Shown: in pieces, positions 35,117-43,517 of the stretch
Numbering within the stretch: the first letter of the stretch is position 1
How the letters are laid out: each line of letters opens with the position of its first letter
Assembly: GCA_003139695.1 (NCBI GenBank)
Contig: PLJM01000006.1
Coordinates: 62,001-126,000 of the forward strand
Length of the DNA: 64,000 nucleotides
Source: Candidatus Dormiibacterota bacterium
Lineage (GTDB): Bacteria > Chloroflexota > Dormibacteria > Dormibacterales > Dormibacteraceae
Direction of reading: 5' to 3'
Notes under the pieces: model-generated
Database searches by the model: none
What the model saw: the letters and a program-made list of their open reading frames with translations, nothing else
What the model was told of the DNA's origin: nothing
Program-made: the position numbers and the translations under genes

Positions 35117-35478
35117 CGCTGGCGCGGAACGGGAGTGGGGACTCGCAGGCTCAGGTCAAGCTGCGCCTGTCCGCGGAGGAGCGGGCCGAGCTCAAAGCGC
35201 TGGCGGCGGTCCAGCGGGTTTCGGTCAGCCAGCTGCTGCAGTTCCTGGTCGCGCGCGAACTCGGCGACGCCAGCCTTGATCTGGGCGGCCGGCGCGACGA
35301 GTCGGTGATCCGCGACGCCGCGATCCTGATCGCGGTCGAGCAGGTCCTCAAGCTGCAGGAGACGAGCATTCCGGGCGGCATCACGCGCTCGCGTCAGCTC
35401 CTGGACGCGGCGGCGGAGTCGGCGATGGAGCGGCTGGCGACCGCCGCAGAGGTGCTTTCGCGCCAGGAGCGCCAGTGA
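35113..35478 (+). CDS. MobC/RHH-like relaxosome accessory protein
   Basis: 121 residues from TTG 35113, overlapping the previous stop as TTGA. The segment VKLRLSAEERAELKALAAVQ, then RVSVSQLLQFLVARELG, is a ribbon-helix-helix DNA-binding module of the type found in mobilization accessory proteins; the rest is helical. It immediately precedes the relaxase and overlaps it (GTGA). In known systems such proteins bind oriT and help the relaxase melt DNA. Confidence 0.68.
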   Translation: MTLARNGSGDSQAQVKLRLSAEERAELKALAAVQRVSVSQLLQFLVARELGDASLDLGGRRDESVIRDAAILIAVEQVLKLQETSIPGGITRSRQLLDAAAESAMERLATAAEVLSRQERQ

Positions 35479-36353
35479 GGTCTGGTCGGTCGATACTGGC
35501 ACTCAGATACACGCCGGTCTCGGTGGCTGGAGGGGTGCGCAAAGCGGTCGGCGGCTTTCTTCGCTACGTGCAGTTCCGCGACCAGCACGCAGAGCCCGAG
35601 GCCGGCGGCCTCGACGCCTACATGCGCTACGTCGCCCACCGCGACCGCACCTCTCCTGGTGGCCGCGTCTTCGGCCCCGAGCGAGACCGTGCTGAAATGG
35701 ATCGGCGCCGGCTGGTGACTTACGTCATTCGATCGATTAAGGGCCTGGAGTCGAAGTGGGTGCTGGGCCGCGACGGCAAGCAGGTCGACCAGCAGCGAGC
35801 CGTCTACCAATTGATCCTCTCGCCCGAGGATTGGCGCGGCCTCGATCTCCGCCGTCTGGCTCACGCTGCCATGAAGCAGCTGGAGACCGATGCCGGTCCC
35901 GGCGGCATCGGGCCCTGGTTCGGTGCCGAGCATCGCAACACCGCGCACCACCACGTCCACATCGTGCTGGCTGCCCGGCGAGAGATCGCGCCAGGAAAGT
36001 TCCAGACCGTCCTCATCACCCGCAGCCGGCTGCAACGGATGAAGGATGCGATTGGACGCGAGATCGAACTGCAACGTGATCTGGGAATCGCGCGGGGTGG
36101 CAAGACTCCAGCGCAGCGTCTCTCACCGGTTGGGTCCGCGCGACCGCGGAGCCACTCCTCATTGCGGTGGCGGGGGCTGCACTCGCGCGCTGTGGTTGGT
36201 GGCCCGCGCTCACGTTCGATCGGAAGCATTCGTGGCGGCCAGATCTTCGCCACCGCGCTGCAGCGGCTGCGCGCGGCGGCACGCAACTACCAGCATCAAA
36301 TGGAACGCGAGCTCGAAGAGGGCCTTCCCCGTCGCGAGGGCTGGACGCGATGA
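35475..36353 (+). CDS. relaxase (MobA/VirD2-like)
   Basis: Protein of 292 residues. The metal-binding histidine cluster is EHRNTAHHHVHIVLAAR (His 158-162), as in relaxase motif III, preceded by YQLILSPEDW. Candidate catalytic Tyr residues lie in the N-terminal part (LRYVQF, YMRYVAH). Relaxases nick oriT and lead single-stranded DNA into the recipient. The C-terminus is basic and Ser/Arg-rich. Overlaps on both sides (GTGA start, ATGA end) tie it to the accessory protein and the coupling protein. Confidence 0.78.
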   Translation: MRSGRSILALRYTPVSVAGGVRKAVGGFLRYVQFRDQHAEPEAGGLDAYMRYVAHRDRTSPGGRVFGPERDRAEMDRRRLVTYVIRSIKGLESKWVLGRDGKQVDQQRAVYQLILSPEDWRGLDLRRLAHAAMKQLETDAGPGGIGPWFGAEHRNTAHHHVHIVLAARREIAPGKFQTVLITRSRLQRMKDAIGREIELQRDLGIARGGKTPAQRLSPVGSARPRSHSSLRWRGLHSRAVVGGPRSRSIGSIRGGQIFATALQRLRAAARNYQHQMERELEEGLPRREGWTR

Positions 36354-37819
36354 CAGCACTCGTCGACCTGCTAACCCGCGGCATCACAGAACTGATCGGT
36401 CTGGCCTTGGGCGGCTGGTTGTCCGCTCGCCCCCAGAGCCATGGCTCCAGTCGCTGGGCCGGCTGGCGCGAGCGCAAGCGTCTGGGTCGGATGACCAGAC
36501 CTAAGCACGCAGCCGGCGATGGCATCGCGCTGGGATTCCTCGGTCACCGTCTCGTGCAGTCACCGGCCGAAGACAACGTGCTTCTGTTCGGCGTGCAGCG
36601 GTCCGGCAAGACCTCGACTGTGGTCGTGCCCACGCTGCTCACGTGGTCTGGCGCCGCCATCGCCACTTCGACCAAAGAGGAGCTGGTACGCCTGACCGCG
36701 CAGCACCGCAAAGGCATCGGCCCGGTGTCGGTCTTTGCTCCGCTCGACCGCGACACATCCTGGATCGACGCACTCGGCCTCCAGGCTGCGACCTGGAACC
36801 CAATCAGCTCGATCAGCGACTGCGGCTCCGCCGCCGAGCTTGCCGACCATTTCACCGCCCAGGGCAAGCGTGGCGCTGCGGCGCACTGGTACCTCGCGGC
36901 TGCCAACCTGATCAGCGCTCTGGCGGTCTTCGCCAAAGAGCGTGGCGGCGACATGGCCACCGTCCTTGCCGCCCTCAATCGCACGGCCCAGGCCGACTAC
37001 GCCGAGCTCTCCAAGGTGATCGATGACGCCCGCGCCGCCGACCTGTTGATGGCACACGCCTTAACCCCGGACAGGGAAGCCGGCTCCATCGCATCCACCG
37101 CCCGCTCCTGTCTGGGTCTGTGGGTCGATGAGCGCGTCTGCGCTGCTAGCGCCTCGAGCGAGCGCGAGCTCGACCTCGATGAGATGCTCGCGCAAGGCGG
37201 CACGCTCTATCTGGTTGCTCCGGCCGAGGAGGCCGAGCGCTGCCGGCCCCTCTTCTCAGCCCTGATCGGCGCCCTGCTACGCAAGGCGACATCGCGCGCA
37301 CGCACCCAAGGAGGCGTGTTGGCGCCGCGCCTACTCCTGGCGCTCGATGAAGCCGCCAACTTCGCCCGCATTCCCCGACTCGCCGGCTATGCCTCCAGCG
37401 GTCCCGGTCAAGGCATACAACTCCTTCTCGGCTACCACGATCTGGCCCAGATCGAATCCGGTTATGGGCCCGAAGCCGCACGCACGATTTGGAACAACTG
37501 CCGCGCCCGCCTCCTCCTCCCCGGCCAAGGCGACATCAAGACGCTGGAGCTCTTCAGCCGCGCAATTGGCGATGAGACCCGCACCTTCCACACCCAGAGC
37601 CGGGATCGCTGGAACTCCAGCTCCGGTGAGCAGCGCGTCGGTCGGCCTCTGGTGGCGATAGACGAGCTTCGACAACTGCGGAAGGCGGTCCTCCTCTACG
37701 CCACTGCGCCCCCTGCCCAACTCGAGCTCCGCCGCTGGGATCAGGTCCCGGCCTGGCGCCAGCTCGTGGATCTCCGTCCACCGGTTAGCGCCGGCGATGC
37801 CGGCAAAGGAGACGCTTAG
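36350..37819 (+). CDS. type IV coupling protein (VirD4/TraG family)
   Basis: About 489 residues from ATG 36350, which overlaps the relaxase stop (ATGA); an open extension to 36167 lies inside the relaxase gene and is not used. Walker A is GVQRSGKT at 81-88, Walker B is LLLALDEAANF near 330, and the TraG-type segments VPTLLTWSGAAIATSTKEEL and YHDLAQIESGYG are present. The N-terminal membrane anchor is short (about 12-24). It couples the relaxase-DNA complex to a secretion channel. Confidence 0.85.
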   Translation: MTALVDLLTRGITELIGLALGGWLSARPQSHGSSRWAGWRERKRLGRMTRPKHAAGDGIALGFLGHRLVQSPAEDNVLLFGVQRSGKTSTVVVPTLLTWSGAAIATSTKEELVRLTAQHRKGIGPVSVFAPLDRDTSWIDALGLQAATWNPISSISDCGSAAELADHFTAQGKRGAAAHWYLAAANLISALAVFAKERGGDMATVLAALNRTAQADYAELSKVIDDARAADLLMAHALTPDREAGSIASTARSCLGLWVDERVCAASASSERELDLDEMLAQGGTLYLVAPAEEAERCRPLFSALIGALLRKATSRARTQGGVLAPRLLLALDEAANFARIPRLAGYASSGPGQGIQLLLGYHDLAQIESGYGPEAARTIWNNCRARLLLPGQGDIKTLELFSRAIGDETRTFHTQSRDRWNSSSGEQRVGRPLVAIDELRQLRKAVLLYATAPPAQLELRRWDQVPAWRQLVDLRPPVSAGDAGKGDA

Positions 37820-38109
37820 TGATTCGCATCCCGACCGATATTTCAGTGACGCCCGACTTTAGAGGTCTGCCCCCCAACGTTCTTCACGGCCTGATTCAGC
37901 TCACCAACAACGCTGCCGGGCTGCTCACCCTGGTCGCCGGACTCGGCATCGTTGTCTCTCTGACGGGGCTGGTGATCGCCTCCTTCACCGCCAATCGCGA
38001 GCTCGGCGAGCGCGCCAAGGGCGGCATAGCCGTCTCAGTTGGCGCGCTGGCGCTGCTCTACATCGGTGTTGCTGCCGCCAACTACTCCAGCCACCTCTTC
38101 GGAAACTAG
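37819..38109 (+). CDS. small two-helix membrane protein, VirB2/TrbC-like position
   Basis: 96 residues from GTG 37819, overlapping the coupling-protein stop by one base (TAGTG). Two hydrophobic helices (AGLLTLVAGLGIVVSLTGLV and GIAVSVGALALLYIGVAAAN) are separated by a charged loop. Size, topology and place between coupling protein and VirB6-like protein suggest a pilin-like or channel subunit, but there is no diagnostic motif. Confidence 0.6.
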   Translation: MIRIPTDISVTPDFRGLPPNVLHGLIQLTNNAAGLLTLVAGLGIVVSLTGLVIASFTANRELGERAKGGIAVSVGALALLYIGVAAANYSSHLFGN

Positions 38110-38111
38110 CG

Positions 38112-39104
38112 ATGGGTTCATACCAAGCCCAAGCCGATCAGTGGGTCAACCAGATCATGATCGCGATCGCCAATTGGTCGACGGCGGCCGCGGTCGCCAG
38201 CATCCAATGGCTTGTAGGCGGCCTCGGCAATTCGAGCGAACCCGATCTGAGCCTCATCGTTCCCGTCTACGACCGGGTGCTCGCGATCTCGCTGCTGCTC
38301 CTCGGCGCGGTGATGGCCCTGGCATTGATCGAGCGGATCGCCTGGGGATCGCTTGGTGCCGGGCTTTCGCTGATCCCGCGCGTCGTCGCGGCGACATTCG
38401 CCGCCTTCGCCGGACTCAGCGTGGTCAAGTACGTCGCTGGCTATGCGGCCGTACTCGCCACGACTTGGACGCCGGACTTCAAGGGCCTGAACAAGCTTCT
38501 TATCCACAGCGTTGCCGTCACCGACGCCGTGGTAGCCCACGGCGGGACTAGTCACCACGTCAGCACCTTCGGCCTGATCGTCACGGCTATTTCGGTGAGT
38601 TCGTTGACGGTGATGGTGCATTTGGAGCTGGTCGTTCGCTCAGCTCTGATCCTCACTGTCACCGCGTTTGTGCCACTGGTCTGCGTGCTTTCAATCTGGC
38701 CGCGCGCTGCCGGTGCCGCCACAACCCTCTGCGAATTTTTGGTCGGGCTGTTGTTCAGCAAGTTCGTGGTCGCAACCGTCGTCTACATCGGCTTTCGGCT
38801 GGTGGTTGTGGCGCTGACCGCCAGCGCAGACACCGACACCACCGAGAATTGGATGGCTTCGGGCTTCGCCGTACTCCTGATCGCCGCCTTCTCCCCCATG
38901 GTCATCTTCTCGGCCCTGCGCTTTGCGCACGGATCCGCGGGCTCAGTTGCGCGGGGCTTCGCTGGAACCGCAGCATCGATGGCGCCCGCCGGCAAGTTGA
39001 TAGGCAGCGCCGGCAACGCTCTGCGACCGCTGACGCGATCGGCCTCTCGGCGTATCAGCTCCGCCGTCACCTCGCGCATCGCTCGGAAGCGATCGGGCCA
39101 ATGA
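38112..39104 (+). CDS. VirB6/TrbL-like polytopic membrane protein
   Basis: 330 residues with six or more hydrophobic helices (for example VLAISLLLLGAVMALALIE, VVRSALILTVTAFVPLVCVL, FVVATVVYIGFRLVVVAL) and a Gly/Ala/Arg-rich cytoplasmic tail. This is the architecture of VirB6/TrbL inner-membrane channel proteins. It starts two bases after the small membrane protein. No VirB4 ATPase or VirB8-10 core follows, so the element has only part of a secretion apparatus. Confidence 0.68.
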   Translation: MGSYQAQADQWVNQIMIAIANWSTAAAVASIQWLVGGLGNSSEPDLSLIVPVYDRVLAISLLLLGAVMALALIERIAWGSLGAGLSLIPRVVAATFAAFAGLSVVKYVAGYAAVLATTWTPDFKGLNKLLIHSVAVTDAVVAHGGTSHHVSTFGLIVTAISVSSLTVMVHLELVVRSALILTVTAFVPLVCVLSIWPRAAGAATTLCEFLVGLLFSKFVVATVVYIGFRLVVVALTASADTDTTENWMASGFAVLLIAAFSPMVIFSALRFAHGSAGSVARGFAGTAASMAPAGKLIGSAGNALRPLTRSASRRISSAVTSRIARKRSGQ

Positions 39105-39427
39105 GGAGGTCGCAACGGCCGATCACCCCGCAGGGCGCGTCCAGGGGCTGGCGGAGCATGAGTCTGCGGGCACCGGCGCCGATTCCAGCTGCTTCTGAGC
39201 TCGAAGTAGGCGAGCCGTGGCTGCTCGACAGTCTCGAGGTCGCACGGCTGCTAGGAATCGGGCGCACCAAGACGTTTCAACTGATGGCCACGGGCCAACT
39301 GCCCGTAGTGCGGATCGGTCGCTGCGCCCGCGTCTCTCGGCTCGCACTGCAGGTCTGGATCGCCGATCAAGTTGCCGCGTCCACTCAATCCGGCAACTTG
39401 ACGATGTTTGGGGGCGGGCGCGTTTGA
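39101..39427 (+). CDS. xis: excisionase-like HTH protein
   Basis: About 108 residues from ATG 39101, overlapping the previous stop (ATGA). The central part (LLDSLEVARLLGIGRTKTFQ, then TGQLPVVRIGRCARVSRLAL) is a clear HTH_17/excisionase domain. Its stop overlaps the TTG of the integrase gene (TTGA), the classic xis-int arrangement, so it probably sets the direction of recombination. Confidence 0.8.
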   Translation: MRRSQRPITPQGASRGWRSMSLRAPAPIPAASELEVGEPWLLDSLEVARLLGIGRTKTFQLMATGQLPVVRIGRCARVSRLALQVWIADQVAASTQSGNLTMFGGGRV

Positions 39428-40554
39428 CACACCGCCGGGGGAATGGAGAAGGTTCCATATATCAGCGCCGCGATGGCACCTGGTGTGGCTCGTTACGGCT
39501 GCCCGGCGGAGCCCGCAAGGTCGTTTATGGCCGGTCTCACAGTGAAGTTCGACGCCGACTTATCGAAATGGTTCATTCCAAAGACACGGGCACGCTGACC
39601 GACGCTCGTGGCCTGACTATCGGAGCGTTTCTGGACCAATGGCTGAAGGAGGTCGTGCGACCATCCGTCCGCCCTTGGACTTACAAGGGTTACGAGGTGC
39701 ATGCGCGGCTGCATATCAAACCGGTCCTCGGGTACTTGACCCTTGAAGCGTTGACTCCTTTTCACGTTCAAGCACTCTTGAACCAAAAGCTGGCCCAGGG
39801 TCTGTCTCCCAAAACCGTCCGATATATTCGCGGGACTCTCCGAACCGCGCTTAAGCAAGCGACCCGCTGGGGCCTTATCTCACGGAATCCCGCCGATGCG
39901 GTGGATGGCCCAAAGGTGGAGCGCTTTGAGATTCGACCTTTTACCCCCGACGAAGCCAGACAGTTCCTCGCTTCAATCCGCGGAGATCGCCTTGAGGCGC
40001 TTTACTCAGTTGCGCTCACGATGGGCCTGCGCCAAGGCGAAGCATTGGGCCTGCGCTGGCAGGATATCGACCTCGACTTGGGCTACATCCGTGTGAACAA
40101 ACAGCTGCAACGAATTGACGGTAAGTTCCTACTCGTCGAACCTAAGACGCCCCGCAGTCGGCGCGCCTTAGCCTTGCCCTCCTCGATCACTGCCGGCCTG
40201 AACCTGCACCGACAGCGCCAGGCAGCCGAGCGTGATAACGCGACCAGCCAGTGGGAAGTGTCCGATCTTGTGTTCACAACAGAGCGAGGGCGCCCGCTTG
40301 ATGGCACCGTCGTGAGTCATGACTTTCATCGCAAGCTAACGAAAGCTGGGCTTCCTCAACGTCGATTCCATGACCTGCGGCACTCGTGCGCGACCCTCTT
40401 GTTAGTTCAGGGAGTATCGCCACGAGTCGTGATGGACGTCCTGGGACACTCGCAGATCGCCCTAACGATGAATACCTACTCGCACGTCCTTCCTGAACTC
40501 GGGAGGCAGGCTGCCGACCGAATGGAGGATCTGCTCGCCGACCACGAGCGGTGA
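39424..40554 (+). CDS. int: tyrosine-family site-specific integrase
   Basis: 376 residues from TTG 39424. The arm-binding N-terminus (GNGEGSIYQRRDGTW) is followed by a SAM-like core-binding domain (LTIGAFLDQWLKEVVRPS) and the catalytic domain with Arg in TMGLRQGEALGLRW, HDLRHSCATLL, and LGHSQIALTMNTYSHV with the nucleophile Tyr. All R-H-R-H-Y elements are present. It should recombine at the tRNA-Asn at 45563-45637. The cargo genes lie between it and the tRNA. Confidence 0.92.
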   Translation: MTHRRGNGEGSIYQRRDGTWCGSLRLPGGARKVVYGRSHSEVRRRLIEMVHSKDTGTLTDARGLTIGAFLDQWLKEVVRPSVRPWTYKGYEVHARLHIKPVLGYLTLEALTPFHVQALLNQKLAQGLSPKTVRYIRGTLRTALKQATRWGLISRNPADAVDGPKVERFEIRPFTPDEARQFLASIRGDRLEALYSVALTMGLRQGEALGLRWQDIDLDLGYIRVNKQLQRIDGKFLLVEPKTPRSRRALALPSSITAGLNLHRQRQAAERDNATSQWEVSDLVFTTERGRPLDGTVVSHDFHRKLTKAGLPQRRFHDLRHSCATLLLVQGVSPRVVMDVLGHSQIALTMNTYSHVLPELGRQAADRMEDLLADHER

Positions 40555-40629
40555 CTGAGGGTTTGGGTTGGGAGCTTGGCTCGTTCGACTGGATGCGGCG
40601 AGATAAGAACGGAAGACTGACCCGTAGAA

Positions 40630-42108
40630 CTAGCCTTGGCGCTTCCCTCCGCATATCGGACAATCTCCTGACCGCATCGCCTTTGTCGTACGAAGGGCAT
40701 CAGCCCAGAACAAGTACCGCGATTCGCTGCCTCCTTCAATTTCCCTGTCGGGGCCGACAATCGCAGCACGAACAAAGCGGGCACCCAGAATGACTCCGGC
40801 CGCCGCTGACACGAAGCCGACTGCCCAATCCACCCGCCCTTGCAGCCGAAGCCGAGCCAGGTCCGCGGCCCCGGGGCCAGCGCATGAAGGGTTATCCAGG
40901 TACTCCTCAATAGACGCCATGACCTGTGGAATTGCGCCGTGATCGATATACCAAGCACTCCGCTCTTCTTTAGTTAGGTTGTTTAGCTGTTCGGCTAGAT
41001 CTTCTACGCCAAGCTGCACGGGCGTGCGGTGGCGGCAGCCAAGACATTCACAATTGCCCTGCATTGAGTAATAGGCCGTCTGCGCGGCCATTCCAAACGT
41101 GCTTCCACTCATCACATTGAGTGGCAACTGAGTCGCAATCCCAATCCGGTCGCGGTTGCGATCGACAGCGGAGATTACCCACTCGAATCGGCCGGCACGT
41201 TCCGAGCTGCGGATCTTCGGCGGAATTTCGCGACCTGGATCACCCAAATAGTCCTGAGGCCACCTGCCTTTGAAAGTGTGGATGCCAATAGCGCTGTCGA
41301 CAAACAATCTAGTAAAGAGTCCGACTTTTGACTCACCTGGGTCAATCCACGTTCCTGACAGCATCCTGTTGCGATCGGTATCGGACATGTACTGAGGGTC
41401 GACCGCGACCAGATTTCCGCGCAGGCCGCTGCTGGCCGCAACCAAATGCCCGAAGGCGGATCCGACCGCACCTAAGCCCAGCACGTACGCCGTAGGAAAG
41501 GTGATTCCATCCAACTCCGGACCGAGCTCACCCTCGGTTCGCCAGAGGTTGAAATTACGGTCGATCGCGATCTGCTTGCCGTACGCGCTCTTGAAAGCGA
41601 AGCCGGCGCCGATGCATGCTGCGAGGTACGGTCCGATTGGATTGCGTGAGAACGACTCGAAGTTGGCAGTTGAACCAGAAGTAGATACCGATGCCGTCCA
41701 TTGATGGCCAGCCACGACAATCGAGGGCACGCCAACGTCGATGCGATCAGCGCTCCGACCGACACAGATCACCACCGTCGCGGGCGAGCCGTCGGCGACG
41801 CGCGTAATTGTTAGGTCGCCGCCGATGCTGTCACCGAGAAAAAGCAGTGCCGCTAAGAGCCTGCCCTCAGTGATTCTGGGGGCGAGAAAAACGCCTCGAT
41901 GAATCTCGCAGTCGGGAACTTCCAGAAGTATTTCGCGGACAACGCCGAACTGCCTTGCGAGCAGGTTGACGAGTAGCTGCAGGAGATGCTGGCCGGCAAC
42001 TGTGCCCGCGTAGGGACTGGTCGCCTTAACCAAGACAGTCGCCAAAGTCGCCGGACTCCCGGCTATGCGTCCGTCGGGATCAGGGCGAAGATGGCGATCA
42101 CCGCTCAC
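40630..42108 (-). CDS. E1-like (ThiF-family) adenylyltransferase of a ubiquitin-like pathway
   Basis: 492 residues. Residues 1-200 form a domain I cannot assign. A ThiF/E1 Rossmann domain begins at 205: YVLGLGAVGSAFGHLVAASS (nucleotide loop 211-217), VAVDPQYMSDTDRNRML with the acidic D237 and NR pair, K261, and SAVDRNRDR near 313. Zinc-ribbon cysteines CECLGC (353-358) pair with CPIC (483-486). The enzyme should adenylate the C-terminus of the Ubl encoded at the head of this operon. GTG 42108 overlaps the JAB stop (GTGA). Which Cys carries the thioester is unclear. It is convergent with the integrase. Confidence 0.83.
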   Translation of the reverse strand: MSGDRHLRPDPDGRIAGSPATLATVLVKATSPYAGTVAGQHLLQLLVNLLARQFGVVREILLEVPDCEIHRGVFLAPRITEGRLLAALLFLGDSIGGDLTITRVADGSPATVVICVGRSADRIDVGVPSIVVAGHQWTASVSTSGSTANFESFSRNPIGPYLAACIGAGFAFKSAYGKQIAIDRNFNLWRTEGELGPELDGITFPTAYVLGLGAVGSAFGHLVAASSGLRGNLVAVDPQYMSDTDRNRMLSGTWIDPGESKVGLFTRLFVDSAIGIHTFKGRWPQDYLGDPGREIPPKIRSSERAGRFEWVISAVDRNRDRIGIATQLPLNVMSGSTFGMAAQTAYYSMQGNCECLGCRHRTPVQLGVEDLAEQLNNLTKEERSAWYIDHGAIPQVMASIEEYLDNPSCAGPGAADLARLRLQGRVDWAVGFVSAAAGVILGARFVRAAIVGPDREIEGGSESRYLFWADALRTTKAMRSGDCPICGGKRQG

Positions 42109-42581
42109 GTCCGCGTGTCCACGCTTGAGGGCGTGACTACGATGCGGCGGGCGACTTCGTCGTTGCTCAGTCGATACCAGTTTTCGTCAACGAACTCATG
42201 CACGCCTAGGTCCTCGAGATGGACCCTGCGGCCATAGTCGGGAACGACAAGACTCAGGATCTTGCGAGACACCACGAGGTCGTTATCCCAATCAGAGTGA
42301 TCGACGTTTGCGCCCGGGTGAGAATGAACCTGAGCAACCACAACTAAGGGTCGGCGCACTCTTCGGACCAGCACCGCAAGATCGTCGGCGCCGACCTCAA
42401 AGTTGCCTGAGCGATTAGTCTGCCGTGGGAGACCCACTGTGATGACCGCCGCGCTTTCGGAACTTCGGATCCCGTACCAGTAAAGGCCCGCCTCGACGCC
42501 CTGACCAGCGTACCCGCGAAGTAGTACAGCGGTCATTCGCCAGGTGTCTTCAGTAACAATCAGGTATTCAGGCGCCGGCAT
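42105..42581 (-). CDS. JAB/JAMM metallopeptidase (Ubl-processing or deconjugating)
   Basis: 158 residues with a perfect JAMM motif: E30 in GVEAGLYWYG, then H86-x-H88-x7-S96-x2-D99 in HSHPGANVDHSDWD. These residues bind zinc in Mov34/MPN isopeptidases. In bacterial ubiquitin-like operons this enzyme trims the Ubl precursor or removes the Ubl from targets. The ATG lies inside the end of the E2 gene (14-base overlap) and the stop overlaps the E1 start, so all are made from one message. Confidence 0.88.
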   Translation of the reverse strand: MPAPEYLIVTEDTWRMTAVLLRGYAGQGVEAGLYWYGIRSSESAAVITVGLPRQTNRSGNFEVGADDLAVLVRRVRRPLVVVAQVHSHPGANVDHSDWDNDLVVSRKILSLVVPDYGRRVHLEDLGVHEFVDENWYRLSNDEVARRIVVTPSSVDTRT

Positions 42582-43053
42582 TCAGCGGGCCCCTATAGTG
42601 CGGCTGGCGCAGCACATTTCGGAGTTCGGTGGCGGTTGCGATCGCTTTATGCACTCCGGGCTTCCAGCTCACCGCCGGCTGGCTGCCATGACCGCCAAAG
42701 TAATACCAGTCGTAGAACATTGAATTGCAAATCAAACCTTCCGGTGCGCCGCCGTAGATAGGAGCCAGCGAGATTCGATCGTTGCTGGCATTGGGCCAGC
42801 TCAAGGGATCGTACTTTTTTGTGTTGGGATTTACGAAGGTCACATGTGGTGGCTGGCCGGGGTAGTAAATGAAGGTCCATTTCGTGAGGTAGGTGTCCAC
42901 GGTGCCGTCGACACGTTTGGCAGGGAATTCGACAAAGTACGTGTCATCTTCCTCATACCAAACCAAACCCGCAAACGCTCGCGGAGCGTCCACGGCAACA
43001 ATTTCGCGGACGCGAGTTATGGGGATCGGCTGCGAAGGATCAGACTCCGACAT
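42568..43053 (-). CDS. E2-like ubiquitin-conjugating enzyme (UBC fold)
   Basis: 161 residues from ATG 43053, which has GGGAGGGG upstream; the longer open frame to 43134 lies inside the Ubl gene. It follows the UBC pattern: strand pair (LVWYEEDDTYFVEFPAKR), YYPGQPPHVTFV (the YPxxPP turn), then GLICNSMF with the presumed catalytic Cys at 109, W130 in SWKPG, and a final helix ending LRNVLRQPHYRG. The canonical HPN is not evident. It should accept the Ubl from the E1-like enzyme. It overlaps the Ubl and JAB genes by 14 bases each. Confidence 0.8.
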   Translation of the reverse strand: MSESDPSQPIPITRVREIVAVDAPRAFAGLVWYEEDDTYFVEFPAKRVDGTVDTYLTKWTFIYYPGQPPHVTFVNPNTKKYDPLSWPNASNDRISLAPIYGGAPEGLICNSMFYDWYYFGGHGSQPAVSWKPGVHKAIATATELRNVLRQPHYRGPLNAGA

Positions 43054-43360
43054 GCCCGAACGCCCCTCCCGAGGGTCCCTTGATCTCGAACTCAAACTCC
43101 TTTCCTTTCCCCTGTCCGCATACGTTCTGCTCAACGACTTGGCGCAAGGTCAAGTCCAAACTGCTCATCAGACTTGTGCCTTCTGCAGCACCGCCGCATT
43201 GGAAGGTGTCACCGTCACGGCGAGCCTCGTCCAACTTCTTGTAGGCCTCGTCCCAGGTCGCTTTCAACGTCGCCTCGAACGACATCCGAAAAGTTGCCGA
43301 CTCGCCGGTGACCAGGCTCTCGACCTGGACTTTCGCGCCGCTTGTGTGCTCGGATTCCAT
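43040..43360 (-). CDS. putative ubiquitin-like modifier protein
   Basis: 106 residues from ATG 43360, with AAGGAG nine bases upstream; TTG 43369 is less likely. The predicted β-strands at the N-terminus (AKVQVESLVTGESATFRMS), a helix (TWDEAYKKLDEARR) and the late strands (DLTLRQVVEQNV, EFEFEIKG) suit a β-grasp fold. Near the end is GPSGG followed by seven residues, so processing after Gly-Gly could expose a ubiquitin-like tail. Identity rests largely on context: it is the first gene before E2, JAB and E1, the order of known bacterial Ubl operons. Confidence 0.68.
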   Translation of the reverse strand: MESEHTSGAKVQVESLVTGESATFRMSFEATLKATWDEAYKKLDEARRDGDTFQCGGAAEGTSLMSSLDLTLRQVVEQNVCGQGKGKEFEFEIKGPSGGAFGHVGV

Positions 43361-43391
43361 GGTAAACAACTCCTTGAAGGGTGGGATGTAG

Positions 43392-43409
43392 CTTTAGGTT
43401 TTCCTAAAG
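43392..43409. promoter_or_regulatory. perfect palindrome before the Ubl gene (probable operator)
   Basis: CTTTAGG-TTTT-CCTAAAG: two 7-base arms and a 4-base spacer, 31 bases upstream of the Ubl start codon. It contrasts with the GC-rich surroundings. It could bind the HTH protein HigA or another repressor, or form a hairpin in a leader. Confidence 0.55.
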
Positions 43410-43446
43410 TCTAGCACAACCTCACTCCTGAGAAGCCGACGGTCAC

Positions 43447-43474
43447 GAATAGCGAAAATATGTTCTCACTATTC
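43447..43474. promoter_or_regulatory. imperfect 28-base palindrome in the divergent region
   Basis: GAATAGCGA at the left and TCACTATTC at the right are near-mirror arms around an AT-rich centre. It lies 44 bases before the GTG of the 43518 gene and upstream of the Ubl promoter, so it could control both directions. Confidence 0.4.
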
Positions 43475-43517
43475 AGGCCCATAGACTGGTTGGTTGTAAC
43501 TTAGTAATATTGGGGGT

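Noticed and set aside
36167..36349. N-terminal extension of the coupling protein
   Set aside because: Lies wholly in the relaxase gene; the ATGA junction at 36350 is the usual start and restores normal length.
39217..39423. N-terminal extension of the integrase
   Set aside because: Reads through the excisionase gene in another frame; conserved integrase sequence starts right after TTG 39424.
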